Source: Verrucomicrobiaceae bacterium
GTDB lineage: Bacteria > Verrucomicrobiota > Verrucomicrobiia > Verrucomicrobiales > Akkermansiaceae
Reading direction: 5' to 3'
DNA length: 35,511 nucleotides
Assembly: GCA_027487435.1 (NCBI GenBank)
Contig: JAIYDP010000317.1
Coordinates: forward strand, 1 to 35,511
Below are positions 15,577 through 25,599 of this stretch, piece by piece. The translations under genes were made by a program, and so were the position numbers. The notes below the pieces were generated by a model. The model was not told where the DNA came from. It saw only the letters and a list, made by a program, of their open reading frames with translations, and made no database searches. Positions within the stretch are counted from its first letter, which is position 1. The number at the start of each line of letters is the position of its first letter.

Positions 15577-16398
15577 TTACTTTTTCTGTGGTTGCACAGC
15601 GTTGAGAAAGTTCTCGATGTTGCCGCCGATTTCGAGAGATTGCAAAGGATCGGCCGATCGTAGAGAAGTTTGATGGATGGCTAAGGGAGAGGGGAGGGGC
15701 TTATCGGCTGCGTTGGCAAGAGGTGCTTGAATTTCTCTGGGGTTTTTGCGATTGAGCAAATTCCCATAACCGGCTCCAATGTCGATACCATCGCCAATGC
15801 GAACCTCATAGTGAAGATGCGCGAGGTAAGCGCCTTGGGCATTGCCGCATGTACCAATCTCGCGTCCTCGACCCACCAAGGTTCCGTAGCTAACGAGCGT
15901 TTCATGGAGGTGAGCATACATGGTTTGCATGGAGCTTCCATCGGGCAACCGATGTTGTAGGATGACCACTTTGCCCCAACCGGGAGAGGGTTCGCCGACA
16001 TAGCAGACGAGGCCATCTGCTGCCGCATAGATCGGGTCGCCAAGATCGGTGTTGCTGCCGCCAATGCCGTTCCAATCATCGCCGAGGTGGGGGCCGCCGC
16101 GTTTTTCGTTCATTTCCGCAAAAGGTTGCGCATTATAGCAAAGGCCGCCGCTTTCACTGCCCATCGGAATGTCCATGTTGCGGATGACGGGGGTGGCGAG
16201 GCGATCCCACACGGAAAATCGATGGAGAAAAGTATTTGGCGGAGCCGCGGAGTTATAGGATAGCGGGCGGTCGGCATCCATGGGCGATTGCATTCCCAGA
16301 TCGTTCATATCCACGGATTTGGAGGAAAATTGCAAGATCATGCCGACCATGAATATGGCTGCAAAAATCACAAGGAAGATGATGATGGCTTTTTTCAT
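15577..16398 (-). CDS. M23-family (LytM) peptidoglycan endopeptidase, membrane-anchored
   Basis: A 273-residue zinc metallopeptidase. A single N-terminal helix (KAIIIFLVIFAAIFMVGMIL) anchors it in the inner membrane with the catalytic domain outside. All ligands are visible: His104 and Asp108 in HLGDD, His163 and His165 in YAHLHE, and His194/His196 in AHLHYEVR, so it should be active. GDPIYAAADGLVCYVGEPSPGWG is the usual substrate-groove region. It would cut peptide cross-links in the cell wall. Its start overlaps the stop of the RND adaptor gene by four bases (ATGA), so the two are co-translated, an unusual pairing. Confidence 0.9.
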   Translation of the reverse strand: MKKAIIIFLVIFAAIFMVGMILQFSSKSVDMNDLGMQSPMDADRPLSYNSAAPPNTFLHRFSVWDRLATPVIRNMDIPMGSESGGLCYNAQPFAEMNEKRGGPHLGDDWNGIGGSNTDLGDPIYAAADGLVCYVGEPSPGWGKVVILQHRLPDGSSMQTMYAHLHETLVSYGTLVGRGREIGTCGNAQGAYLAHLHYEVRIGDGIDIGAGYGNLLNRKNPREIQAPLANAADKPLPSPLAIHQTSLRSADPLQSLEIGGNIENFLNAVQPQKK

Positions 16399-17543
16399 GG
16401 AGCATGAGCGATGCGGACTTGCATGTGAGGGAGGGCCAGTTGAAGTCGAGTGAGGCAGACGCGTTGCCCCGTTGATAGTCCCACAACTTGAGCTCGCTGC
16501 GAGTCGCCCCGGATGACCTTGACGGGAATTGTTTCTAGCTCTTCTTTTGCATTGACGATGTGGACATGGTCACCATCGAGCACCGCCTCGCGTGGGATGA
16601 GGTGTTGTTCTTTGGTTTCGCGCAGGGGCAGGGCAACGCTAACAAAAGAGCCAACTGGCGGCGGTTCTTGCGTTTCAGGGACTTGCAGATGAAGTATGGC
16701 GTGGATCGTGTGGGTGGAGCGATCCATTTCGCCATCGGTGGCGACGATTTTCGCCAGCCATTCGCTGGACGGCGATGAATCGAGGCGAACCTTGGCGGTG
16801 CCTTGCCGATCCAAGTCGGCAAGATCTTTGAGGCGGATGGGCACGCGCAATTCTAACATGCGATCTGAGTAAAGCTCGCCGATGGGCATGCCTGAGTTGA
16901 TGACCGATCCCGCTTCGATGGTAGCGCTGCGGACTCTGCCAGAGAAAGGTGCGACGATTTTTGTGCGTGTGAGATCGCGTGCGGCTCGTTCACGTTCTGC
17001 CTTGGCCGATGCAATCATGGCCAATGCGCGTTGAAGTTGTGGTTCTCTTTTCGTTAGTGCGGAGGGCTCTTCTTGGCTGACGCGTCGCCATTCGGCAAGC
17101 GACATTTCGGCTTGGGTGCTTTCGAGCGCGTAGTTCTCTTGCGCTTGAGCATAAGCGGCTTCGGTTCGGGCTTGCAAGGCGACGTAGTCGGCATCATCAA
17201 TGCGTGCTACCATTTGCCCTTCTTGAACGCGCCCGCCCTTTTTCCAGTCAGGAGAAATCTCCAAAACGCGCCCCATGACTTCTGCGGAGAGAGAAACAAC
17301 ACGTCGGCTCTCGACAACAGCACGGCCTGGGAAATCGCGAAGGCCTTGGTGCTCTTTGATGGTAAAAATTTCCACCACAGGAGTTTTCGCGGGGGGATCC
17401 ACTTTGTTTGCCACAGGCTTGTTGTGTTTCATCACCGCGATGGCGACGTAGCACAACACAGCAACCAGCAAGCAACCAGAAACCGCTGCGAAGGTGGATA
17501 CCCGCTGCGGTGTTGAAGGAGGCCGTGGATCAGTTTCACTCAC
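16395..17543 (-). CDS. RND-type efflux periplasmic adaptor (membrane fusion protein)
   Basis: A 382-residue HlyD/AcrA-like adaptor. A membrane segment lies at about 17-37 (TFAAVSGCLLVAVLCYVAIAV). It is followed by the first half of the lipoyl domain (VVSLSAEVMGRVLEISPDWKKG), a helical hairpin at about 125-205, and the second lipoyl half with TKIVAPFSGRVRSATIEAGS. Beta-barrel and membrane-proximal domains follow (PREAVLDGDHVHIV). Such proteins bridge an inner-membrane pump and an outer-membrane channel. No pump or channel gene is adjacent; the only RND pump in view is 13 kb away on the other strand. The M23 peptidase gene overlaps its end, and a lipoprotein gene lies 72 bases upstream. Confidence 0.9.
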   Translation of the reverse strand: MSETDPRPPSTPQRVSTFAAVSGCLLVAVLCYVAIAVMKHNKPVANKVDPPAKTPVVEIFTIKEHQGLRDFPGRAVVESRRVVSLSAEVMGRVLEISPDWKKGGRVQEGQMVARIDDADYVALQARTEAAYAQAQENYALESTQAEMSLAEWRRVSQEEPSALTKREPQLQRALAMIASAKAERERAARDLTRTKIVAPFSGRVRSATIEAGSVINSGMPIGELYSDRMLELRVPIRLKDLADLDRQGTAKVRLDSSPSSEWLAKIVATDGEMDRSTHTIHAILHLQVPETQEPPPVGSFVSVALPLRETKEQHLIPREAVLDGDHVHIVNAKEELETIPVKVIRGDSQRAQVVGLSTGQRVCLTRLQLALPHMQVRIAHAP

Positions 17544-17615
17544 ACGAGGAAGGTGACATCTTCTCCGTGGAAATGCAAGGACATGCTTTGTCTAGAACGC
17601 TCAATGGAGGAAAGA

Positions 17616-18311
17616 TCATTTGCTATATTTTGCCTTCACCTGATGCCAAAACTCCGGAAACTGTTTGACAGCATCGCGTCGGGTAGTCCTTACCAAATGA
17701 CTGCGCTTTTGATCACCGAAAACATTTTGATCGAAGATCGATAGCTTTCCAGCGCGCCCGTCCTCCTGCTGGCCCATGGTGCCGTAAATGTAACCTGTGC
17801 GGGCATCCATGCAAAGGACGGTGAGTTGAGTGTTTTGTTTTTTCATATCGAGATCGAGAATGCCTAAGGTGGCGACTTGAACGAGCGATGCGTTATCGGA
17901 AGTTTTGGTCATTTGATCGCAGATCAGGATTACATCCAGGCCCAGGAATTTTGTGTCGTGGAGGAGTTTCGCGCGTTTTGCTAGCACATCCTGCAGTTGA
18001 TAAAAATCATCGTTTGAAACAAACGCTTGGATCGACTGCATGGAGCGAATGCTGCCTTCCGATTGCAATATCTTGCCTGCCTCACTGAAGTCGAGGGTGT
18101 CGGTGCGACTGGTAGTCATGATCCCAATGGCGGCAGGCGTGTGCAGTGCGGGCTTGCCGCTTAAGCCCGGGTAACCCGAAACGCGCGATATCGATTGTTG
18201 AGAGCTGACAGGAGTGGTAGTGGAATAATCACCGCAAGATGCCAATAAGGAAAAGGCGAAACATGAGGCGATTTTTGAGATACGGATGAGTGTAGGTCGT
18301 TGTGGATTCAT
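17616..18311 (-). CDS. Lipoprotein of unknown function
   Basis: A predicted 231-residue lipoprotein. The start at 18311 gives MNPQRPTLIRISKIASCFAF followed by LLASC, a proper signal with lipobox. The open frame begins earlier at 18368, but that extra stretch is not signal-like. The mature part contains GIMTTSRTDTLDFSEAGKIL, LDVILICDQMTKTSDNASLV and LTVLCMDARTGYIYGTMGQ. This alternation of beta strand and helix resembles lipoproteins that assemble in the periplasm, but I do not recognise the family. It is divergent from the LysR gene and upstream of the adaptor and peptidase genes, so a shared envelope role is plausible. Confidence 0.7.
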   Translation of the reverse strand: MNPQRPTLIRISKIASCFAFSLLASCGDYSTTTPVSSQQSISRVSGYPGLSGKPALHTPAAIGIMTTSRTDTLDFSEAGKILQSEGSIRSMQSIQAFVSNDDFYQLQDVLAKRAKLLHDTKFLGLDVILICDQMTKTSDNASLVQVATLGILDLDMKKQNTQLTVLCMDARTGYIYGTMGQQEDGRAGKLSIFDQNVFGDQKRSHLVRTTRRDAVKQFPEFWHQVKAKYSK

Positions 18312-18312
18312 G

Positions 18313-18361
18313 ACGGCAAGAATTTTGCATTTTTTTCGTGATTCATCCAATCGATTGCCGT
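18313..18361. promoter_or_regulatory. Inverted repeat in the lipoprotein/LysR divergent promoter region
   Basis: ACGGCAA (18313-18319) is perfectly complementary to TTGCCGT (18355-18361), flanking an AT-rich centre. The arms sit just inside the two divergent start codons (18311 minus, 18381 plus). The arrangement is compatible with an operator used by the LysR protein to control both genes; unverified. Confidence 0.35.
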
Positions 18362-18380
18362 AATACAAACATCAAAAAAT

Positions 18381-19295
18381 ATGATGAACTTTTTTCCATG
18401 GTATGCGACGGAGTTATTTCTGGTAATCTGTGAATCGGGTGGGCTTTCTGCGGCATCTCGCTTTGGCAAAATCGGTATTTCTCAACCAGCCTTAAGTGCG
18501 CAAATGACGGCATTGGAGCAATACTTGGGCGTGTCCCTGTTTCAGCGACGACCTTTTCTTTTGACCGAGAAAGGAAAGCTATTTCAAGAAGAGGCCATGC
18601 GTTTGCGAACGCGCATGAATGTGTTAAGAAATGGATTATCTGCGGAATCGGAGAAGCCACTCCGCATCGCCGCATCTGACATCATCATCCGCGACTACTT
18701 GCCGGAGCTTTTGTTAAAACTGGATGTGGTGACGCGAACGCGACTCGTTTTACGTGAGGCACCATCGCAGGACTTGGCTTGTGCCGTGCGCGATGATGAA
18801 GCGGATCTGGCGATCGGCATGCTCTCGCGGCATGTCGCCACAGGTAGCACACCGCTTGTGGAAATCATCGCTAGCTTACCGCTGCTCTTGTTAGTACCAC
18901 CGAGTCATCAAGAGACGGTTCGCGAATGGAGCGACGTGGTGAAATTGCTAAATAACAATGCGAAACCTAGGCTTGTAGGGCTGCCCCAAAACAATCTCAT
19001 CATGCAACATACGCAAGCCGCATTGCGCAGAGCTGGCCTTGAGTGGCATACGACGTTAGAAGTTTCTTCGATGAGTCACATTTCCAAATATGTGGCGCTA
19101 GACTTCGGTTTTGGCTTCGCGATCCAAGCTCCGCCATCGAGCAGCAATCATGAAACGAATCATAGCATTCTGATCCCCGAGCAGAAAATGCCGATGCTGA
19201 AACTCGGGGTGTGGCATACAGAGCACCTTGATCCGCTGGCCGTTCAGATGTTGCGCTTGATTCGCAATTTCGCGAAAAAATACATCCTTTCCTGA
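18381..19295 (+). CDS. LysR-family transcriptional regulator
   Basis: A 304-residue LysR-type regulator. The N-terminal winged helix-turn-helix spans about residues 5-62 (ELFLVICESGGLSAASRFG and ISQPALSAQMTALEQYLGV, then LFQRRPFLLTEKG). The effector-binding domain begins near 92 with LRIAASDIIIRDYLPELLL and contains DDEADLAIGML. The effector is unknown. It is transcribed divergently from the lipoprotein/adaptor/peptidase cluster, which it may regulate, as is common for LysR genes. ATG at 18381 is used; a second Met follows immediately. Confidence 0.92.
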   Translation: MMNFFPWYATELFLVICESGGLSAASRFGKIGISQPALSAQMTALEQYLGVSLFQRRPFLLTEKGKLFQEEAMRLRTRMNVLRNGLSAESEKPLRIAASDIIIRDYLPELLLKLDVVTRTRLVLREAPSQDLACAVRDDEADLAIGMLSRHVATGSTPLVEIIASLPLLLLVPPSHQETVREWSDVVKLLNNNAKPRLVGLPQNNLIMQHTQAALRRAGLEWHTTLEVSSMSHISKYVALDFGFGFAIQAPPSSSNHETNHSILIPEQKMPMLKLGVWHTEHLDPLAVQMLRLIRNFAKKYILS

Positions 19296-19310
19296 GTTCT
19301 CCCTAACGAA

Positions 19311-19344
19311 AAAGGGATTCCCTGCCGAAACAGAGAATCCCTTT
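19311..19344. terminator. Bidirectional terminator between the LysR gene and ahcY
   Basis: AAAGGGATTC (19311-19320) pairs perfectly with GAATCCCTTT (19335-19344), with a 14-base loop. On the minus strand the stem is followed by T-rich sequence (TTTTTCG overlapping the stem end), serving ahcY. On the plus strand it lies 16 bases after the LysR stop. Confidence 0.75.
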
Positions 19345-19366
19345 GAGACAAAAAAATCGAGAAAAT

Positions 19367-20779
19367 TTAGTAGCGGTAGTGATCCGTTTTGAAGGGGCCA
19401 TCGACACTCACACCGATGTAGTCTGCTTGTTCGGTAGTAAGTTTCGTGAGTTTCGCGCCGATTTTTGCTAAGTGCAAGCGCGCGACTTCTTCGTCCAAAT
19501 GCTTCGGCAATACCTTCACTTCGCCAGCTTTGTAGTGATCTTTGTTTTTCCAGAGATCGATCTGCGCCAAGGTCTGGTTGGTGAAACTATTGCTCATCAC
19601 AAAGCTCGGATGCCCAGTGGCGCAACCAAGATTCACCAGGCGGCCTTCGGCGAGCATATAAATGCTATTTCCTTCCGCGAAGGTGTACTTGTCCACTTGC
19701 GGTTTGATGTTGGTGCGCTTGACGTTAGGCGCGGTGTTGAGTTTATCGATCTCAATCTCGTTGTCGAAGTGGCCGATGTTACAAACAATGGCCTGATCTT
19801 TCATCTTCTCCATGTGCTCCAAGCGAATGATGCCGACATTGCCTGTGGTGGTAACATAAATGTCGCCCCATCCGAGGGTGTCTTCGATGGTCAAAACGCG
19901 GAAACCTTCCATGGCGGCTTGCAAGGCGCAGATGGGATCGACTTCGGTGACTACGACTTGCGCTCCTTGCCCACGCAGGGCTTGGGCGCAGCCTTTGCCG
20001 ACATCGCCGTAGCCACAAACGACGCCGACTTTGCCGGAAATCATCACGTCGGTAGCACGCTTGATGCCATCGACAAGCGACTCGCGGCAACCGTAGAGGT
20101 TATCGAATTTTGACTTGGTCACGGAGTCGTTCACATTGATCGCGGGGACGAGAAGTGTGCCAGCTTTGGCCATTTGATAGAGGCGATGAACGCCGGTAGT
20201 TGTTTCCTCGGAAACACCTTTCCATTCTTTCACCATCTCATGAAATACTCCGGGCTGCTTGGTCTGGATTTGCTTGAGTAGGTCTTTGATGACTTGCTCC
20301 TCGTGGCTGCCAGATGGGGTGTCGATCCAGGTGGAACCGTTCTCCATTTCGTAGCCTTTGTGAATGAGCAGTGTGGCATCGCCGCCGTCATCGACGATGA
20401 GTTGCGGGCCTTTTCCACCTGGGAATTGCAGTGCCTGCCATGTACACCACCAATACTCTTCCAGGGTCTCACCTTTCCAAGCAAACACCGGAATCTGCGC
20501 GGCTGCGATGGCGGCTGCGGCATGATCTTGGGTCGAAAAAATGTTGCAAGAAACCCAGCGCACATCGGCACCGAGGTCGCGCAAGGTTTCAATTAGCACA
20601 GCGGTCTGGATGGTCATGTGCAGAGAACCCATGACGCGGACGCCAGCGAGTGGTTGTTCGGCGCCATACTTTGCCCGTGTGGCCATCAGGCCTGGCATCT
20701 CGTGCTCGGCGATTTCGATTTCTTTTCTGCCGAATTCGGCAAGTCCGATGTCGCGTACTTTGTAGTCGGTAAAACTCAT
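19367..20779 (-). CDS. ahcY: Adenosylhomocysteinase
   Basis: Cytoplasmic NAD-dependent enzyme that splits S-adenosylhomocysteine into adenosine and homocysteine, clearing the inhibitor left by methyl transfer. The 470 residues match the long bacterial form. The N-terminal catalytic domain has [20 protein letters not shown] and the [13 protein letters not shown] substrate loop. The Rossmann motif [20 protein letters not shown] lies near 250. The extreme C-terminus ends in KTDHYRY, the conserved Lys/Tyr tail that reaches into the neighbouring subunit's NAD site. It is 38 bases downstream of metK in the same orientation, so both steps of the SAM cycle are expressed together. Confidence 0.98.
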   Translation of the reverse strand: MSFTDYKVRDIGLAEFGRKEIEIAEHEMPGLMATRAKYGAEQPLAGVRVMGSLHMTIQTAVLIETLRDLGADVRWVSCNIFSTQDHAAAAIAAAQIPVFAWKGETLEEYWWCTWQALQFPGGKGPQLIVDDGGDATLLIHKGYEMENGSTWIDTPSGSHEEQVIKDLLKQIQTKQPGVFHEMVKEWKGVSEETTTGVHRLYQMAKAGTLLVPAINVNDSVTKSKFDNLYGCRESLVDGIKRATDVMISGKVGVVCGYGDVGKGCAQALRGQGAQVVVTEVDPICALQAAMEGFRVLTIEDTLGWGDIYVTTTGNVGIIRLEHMEKMKDQAIVCNIGHFDNEIEIDKLNTAPNVKRTNIKPQVDKYTFAEGNSIYMLAEGRLVNLGCATGHPSFVMSNSFTNQTLAQIDLWKNKDHYKAGEVKVLPKHLDEEVARLHLAKIGAKLTKLTTEQADYIGVSVDGPFKTDHYRY

Positions 20780-20817
20780 AATGTGTTGTGTTCGTAAGTG
20801 GATGAAGTGTCGATTTG

Positions 20818-21984
<1,167 letters not shown>

Positions 21985-22041
21985 GAAATAAGTATTTTTC
22001 GTATCGTCAAATCGCGATGCGTTGATATATTCCACAGCGAG
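21985..22041. promoter_or_regulatory. metK / ArsR-methyltransferase divergent promoter with nested palindrome
   Basis: A 57-base intergenic region. ATCGCGAT (22011-22018) is a perfect palindrome at the centre of a looser inverted repeat (ATCGTCAA at 22003-22010, TTGATAT at 22022-22028). It is the natural operator candidate for the adjacent ArsR-type protein to control both directions. Binding is inferred from position and symmetry only. Confidence 0.45.
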
Positions 22042-22965
22042 ATGAGCTTGTCAACGTTGAAGTGCTTGAAACTTTTTTCCGATCCCACAAGATTGCGAGT
22101 CCTGCATTTGCTTCACGAGGCGCCGTTATCGGTGGGGGAATTGCAGGAAATTCTTGGCATGGGGCAAAGTCGGATCTCCACACATCTCTCCTTGCTCAAA
22201 CAAGAAGCCGCCGTGCGCGACGAGAGGCAGGGGAAAAATAACATCTACTACGGGCTCATTGATGGTATCGAACTGGAGTTACTGCGCCGAGCTTCGGGGG
22301 AAATGGAAGAAAGCGTAGCGGACATCGCAGGCTTGCGGCATATCCTAAAAAAACGCAAAGATCAGGCGCGCATGTATTTCGACCAACTCGCAGGAAAATT
22401 TGGCAAAAACTACGTGCCAGGACGATCTTGGAAATCGCTGGCCGAGGCACTTTTTAAGATCATGCAGTTTGAAGTCGTGGCCGATTTGGGGGCAGGGGAG
22501 GGCACGCTCTCGCAATTGCTGGCCCAGCGCGCGAAGCAGGTGATCGCAATCGATCTCTCGCAAAAGATGGTCGAATACGGTCAGCAACTCGCGAAAGATC
22601 ATGATCTGCCGCATCTCGAATTTCGCTTGGGCGACATCGAGTCCATCCCCATCGACGATGCAACGGTGGACTTGGCCATTTTCAGCCAAGCACTGCATCA
22701 TGCCGAAGATCCGCTCCGCGCTTTGCGGGAGGCGTATCGCATTCTCAAGCCGGGCGGGCAGTTGTTGGTGCTCGATTTAGCGAAGCACACATTCACACGA
22801 GCGCAGGAATTGTATTCGGATCGATGGCTTGGATTTGCGGAAGTCGCTCTCGTGGAAATGGCGGAAAAAGCTGGATTTGCCGATGTCAGCACCGCGATTG
22901 TGGATCGGGAAATCAAAGCGCCCAAGTTTCAAACTTTGCTTCTCACCGCGCATCGCCCCGCCTAG
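22042..22965 (+). CDS. ArsR-family HTH regulator fused to a SAM-dependent methyltransferase domain
   Basis: A 307-residue fusion. Residues 1-85 are an ArsR-type winged helix ([41 protein letters not shown]). Residues about 140-255 are a class I methyltransferase domain with motif [19 protein letters not shown], the acidic [13 protein letters not shown], and [14 protein letters not shown]. The start at 22042 gives [12 protein letters not shown]; the open frame begins at 21883, but that would run through metK's own start. Divergence from metK-ahcY suggests it regulates the SAM cycle, perhaps sensing SAM or SAH in the methyltransferase fold. ArsR-type SahR regulators of these genes are known in Proteobacteria. 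Whether it methylates anything is unknown. Its stop lies 14 bases before the helicase gene. Confidence 0.9.
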   Translation: MSLSTLKCLKLFSDPTRLRVLHLLHEAPLSVGELQEILGMGQSRISTHLSLLKQEAAVRDERQGKNNIYYGLIDGIELELLRRASGEMEESVADIAGLRHILKKRKDQARMYFDQLAGKFGKNYVPGRSWKSLAEALFKIMQFEVVADLGAGEGTLSQLLAQRAKQVIAIDLSQKMVEYGQQLAKDHDLPHLEFRLGDIESIPIDDATVDLAIFSQALHHAEDPLRALREAYRILKPGGQLLVLDLAKHTFTRAQELYSDRWLGFAEVALVEMAEKAGFADVSTAIVDREIKAPKFQTLLLTAHRPA

Positions 22966-22979
22966 ACTTCTTCACGACC

Positions 22980-25544
22980 ATGCCCCTCCTCGATACTTCC
23001 AAGCTCACCGATTCATCATCGAATGATGAAATTCTCAGCGCCTTCCTCGACTGGGTGATCGAGTCGGGCTTGGAGCCGTATGACCATCAAGAGCAGGCCA
23101 TTCTTGAACTGTATTCTGGCAACAATGTCATTCTCAATACTCCGACAGGATCTGGAAAATCGTTAGTCGCGCTCGCGCTGCAATACCGCGCCATCTGCTT
23201 GGGTCGGCGATCCTTTTACACAGTGCCGATCAAGGCTCTCGCGAATGAGAAATTTCTCTCGCTTTGCAAGATATTCGGCCCTGAAAAAGTCGGCATGATT
23301 ACCGGTGATGCCACCGTCAATCCCTCGGCTCCGGTGATTTGCTGCACCGCAGAAATTTTGGCGAACATGGCCTTGCGCGAAGGTCATACCTCCGCTGTGG
23401 ACGACGTGATCATGGACGAGTTTCATTACTATTCCGATCGCGAGCGCGGCTTTGCTTGGCAAGTGCCATTGCTCACCTTGCCGCAAGCGCGCTTTTTGTT
23501 GATGTCCGCCACCTTGGGCGATACCGAATTTTTTGAGAAAACGCTCACCAAGCTCACTGGCATGCCGACTGTGCTTGTGAAGTCTGACCAACGCCCCGTG
23601 CCGCTCGAATTTCTCTACAGCGAAGATCCGTTAGAAGAGAAAATCGCCGAACTCGTGGAGCAAGGAAAATCGCCGATTTATCTGGTTCATTTCTCGCAAC
23701 TGGCTTGCGCAACGACGGTGCAAAATTTGATGAGCACTAATTTTTGCAGTCGTGAGGAAAAGCAAAGCATCGCAGAAGCGCTCGAAGGCGCAAATTTCCG
23801 CAGTCCGTATGGCAAAGAGATCTCGAAATTTTTGCGCCATGGTATCGGCATTCACCATGCGGGCTTGTTGCCGAAGTATCGACTCTTGGTCGAGAAACTT
23901 ACCCAACGCGGATTGCTCAAAGTGGTCTGTGGCACCGATACCTTAGGCGTCGGCATCAATGTTCCAATCCGCACGGTGGTTTTCACGCAGCTCTTCAAGT
24001 ACGATGGCAATGGCAGCAAAACGTTGGCCGTTCGCGATTTCAAGCAAATCGCTGGGCGCGCCGGGCGACGTGGCTTCGATACTCAAGGCACTGTGGTTTG
24101 CCAAGCTCCAGAGCATGTGGTGGAAAATCTTCGCCTCGAACAAAAGGCCGCCAAGTCCGGCAAAAAGTCTTTCGTCAAACGCAAGCCGCCGGAAAAAGGC
24201 TTTGTCGCCTGGGATGAGAAAGCGTATCGACGTTTGATCGATGCCTCGCCGGAGAAATTGACCTCCAGCTTTCAGATCCATCACTCCACCGTGCTGCATG
24301 TGCTTTCGCGACAGCACGAAGATGGTGTCCGCGCGTTGCAACGGCTCGTGCGTGAGTGCCATGAGCCAGCGCAAAAAAAGAAGCAGTTACGCAAGCGAGC
24401 CTTTCAGATGTTTCGCGGCTTGTTAGAGGGCGGCATCTTTCGCATCATTCCCAAAGCCGAACGAACGGGCCCAGCGAAGGTCGCCTTGACCGCGGGCTTG
24501 CAGGATGATTTTTCCATGAACCAAGCTCTGGGTTTATGGCTCATCGATGCCATACCTCAGCTCGATGCAGCTTCGCCAGAGTTCGCGCTCAATATAATTT
24601 CGTTAGTCGAGGCGATCTTGGAAAATCCCGAGCTCATTTTGCGCAAGCAGCTCGATGCATTGAAGGGCGAGATGCTAGCGCAATGGAAAAATGAAGGCAT
24701 CGAGTTCGATAAGCGCATGGAGATGTTAGAAGAAGTCGAATGGCCGAAGCCAGGGAAAGATTTCATCTACGATACCTACAACGCCTACGTCGCGCAACGT
24801 CCGTGGATGAAGGAAGCCGGCGTGCGCCCTAAGTGCATCGCGCGTGAGATGTTTGAGCATTGGCAATCGTTCGAAGACTACGTGAAAACCTATTCCATCG
24901 AGCGCAGTGAAGCTGTGTTGCTGCGGCACTTGTCGGAGGTGTTGAAAGTCCTCTCGCAAACCGTCCCTCCCAGCTTGAAGTCGGCTGAAATGATCGAAGC
25001 TGAAGGTTACTTGGAAGATATTGTGCGCGGCGTGGATTCCAGCCTGATCGATGAATGGGAAACCATGCGCAATCCCTCCTACGTGCCGAGCGAAACGAAA
25101 CCGATCGAAGATCGAGTTCCCGTGCGTTTTTCCAGAAACCGCCCTGCGTTTCTGCGTGCCTTGCGATCCGCGATTTTTGATCTCATCAAGTCCATGGCAC
25201 AAGAAAATGGAACCGCTATGTTGCGCTGCGTCGAACCTACCGATGCGGAAGGCGCGATGTGGAATCTGATGCGATTCGATCAATTCTTTGACGAATATTT
25301 CATCGATCACCAACGCATCCGTCTCGATCCCGAAGCGCGAGCTAGCAAGCACACGCGCATCATCGAGGACGACCCACGAAAATGGATCATCGAACAAGTG
25401 CTCGTCGATCCCGATGAACTCAACGACTGGCTAGTCAAGCTCAAGGTGGATCTCGATCAATGCGATGCCGCCAACAAGGTGGTGCTGACGCTTTGTTCCA
25501 TCGAATCCAGCTTTTCCTCTGGTTCGTCCACGGAAGAAGTTTGA
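22980..25544 (+). CDS. Ski2-like DExH-box helicase
   Basis: An 854-residue superfamily 2 helicase, probably acting on RNA. The start at 22980 (MPLLDTSKLT) is chosen because the open frame further upstream lies inside the methyltransferase gene. Motifs: Q-like YDHQEQAIL, Walker A NTPTGSGKS (53-61), motif II MDEFHYY (145-151), motif III LMSATLGD (174-181) and motif VI QIAGRAGRRGFD (about 356-367). GIHHAGLLPKYR and TDTLGVGINVPIRTVV are typical of the Ski2/Mtr4 and actinobacterial HelY group. The C-terminal 450 residues are mostly helical and probably match the DUF3516-type C-terminus of bacterial members. It follows the ArsR-methyltransferase gene closely and may share its transcript. A role in RNA turnover or ribosome maturation is inferred. 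Confidence 0.9.
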   Translation: MPLLDTSKLTDSSSNDEILSAFLDWVIESGLEPYDHQEQAILELYSGNNVILNTPTGSGKSLVALALQYRAICLGRRSFYTVPIKALANEKFLSLCKIFGPEKVGMITGDATVNPSAPVICCTAEILANMALREGHTSAVDDVIMDEFHYYSDRERGFAWQVPLLTLPQARFLLMSATLGDTEFFEKTLTKLTGMPTVLVKSDQRPVPLEFLYSEDPLEEKIAELVEQGKSPIYLVHFSQLACATTVQNLMSTNFCSREEKQSIAEALEGANFRSPYGKEISKFLRHGIGIHHAGLLPKYRLLVEKLTQRGLLKVVCGTDTLGVGINVPIRTVVFTQLFKYDGNGSKTLAVRDFKQIAGRAGRRGFDTQGTVVCQAPEHVVENLRLEQKAAKSGKKSFVKRKPPEKGFVAWDEKAYRRLIDASPEKLTSSFQIHHSTVLHVLSRQHEDGVRALQRLVRECHEPAQKKKQLRKRAFQMFRGLLEGGIFRIIPKAERTGPAKVALTAGLQDDFSMNQALGLWLIDAIPQLDAASPEFALNIISLVEAILENPELILRKQLDALKGEMLAQWKNEGIEFDKRMEMLEEVEWPKPGKDFIYDTYNAYVAQRPWMKEAGVRPKCIAREMFEHWQSFEDYVKTYSIERSEAVLLRHLSEVLKVLSQTVPPSLKSAEMIEAEGYLEDIVRGVDSSLIDEWETMRNPSYVPSETKPIEDRVPVRFSRNRPAFLRALRSAIFDLIKSMAQENGTAMLRCVEPTDAEGAMWNLMRFDQFFDEYFIDHQRIRLDPEARASKHTRIIEDDPRKWIIEQVLVDPDELNDWLVKLKVDLDQCDAANKVVLTLCSIESSFSSGSSTEEV

Positions 25545-25599
25545 CTTGCATGGCAAAAAGGAGTTTGCACCCCTGCATTTTTCCCGATAGAACCAACGC

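Noticed and set aside
19472..20113. 213-codon plus-strand frame opposite ahcY, and a similar one at 20893-21507 opposite metK
   Set aside because: Both are mirror frames of highly conserved enzymes and have no promoter or ribosome site.
21985..22041. SAM or SAH riboswitch upstream of metK
   Set aside because: The gap to the divergent gene is only 57 bases and none of the known riboswitch cores is visible.
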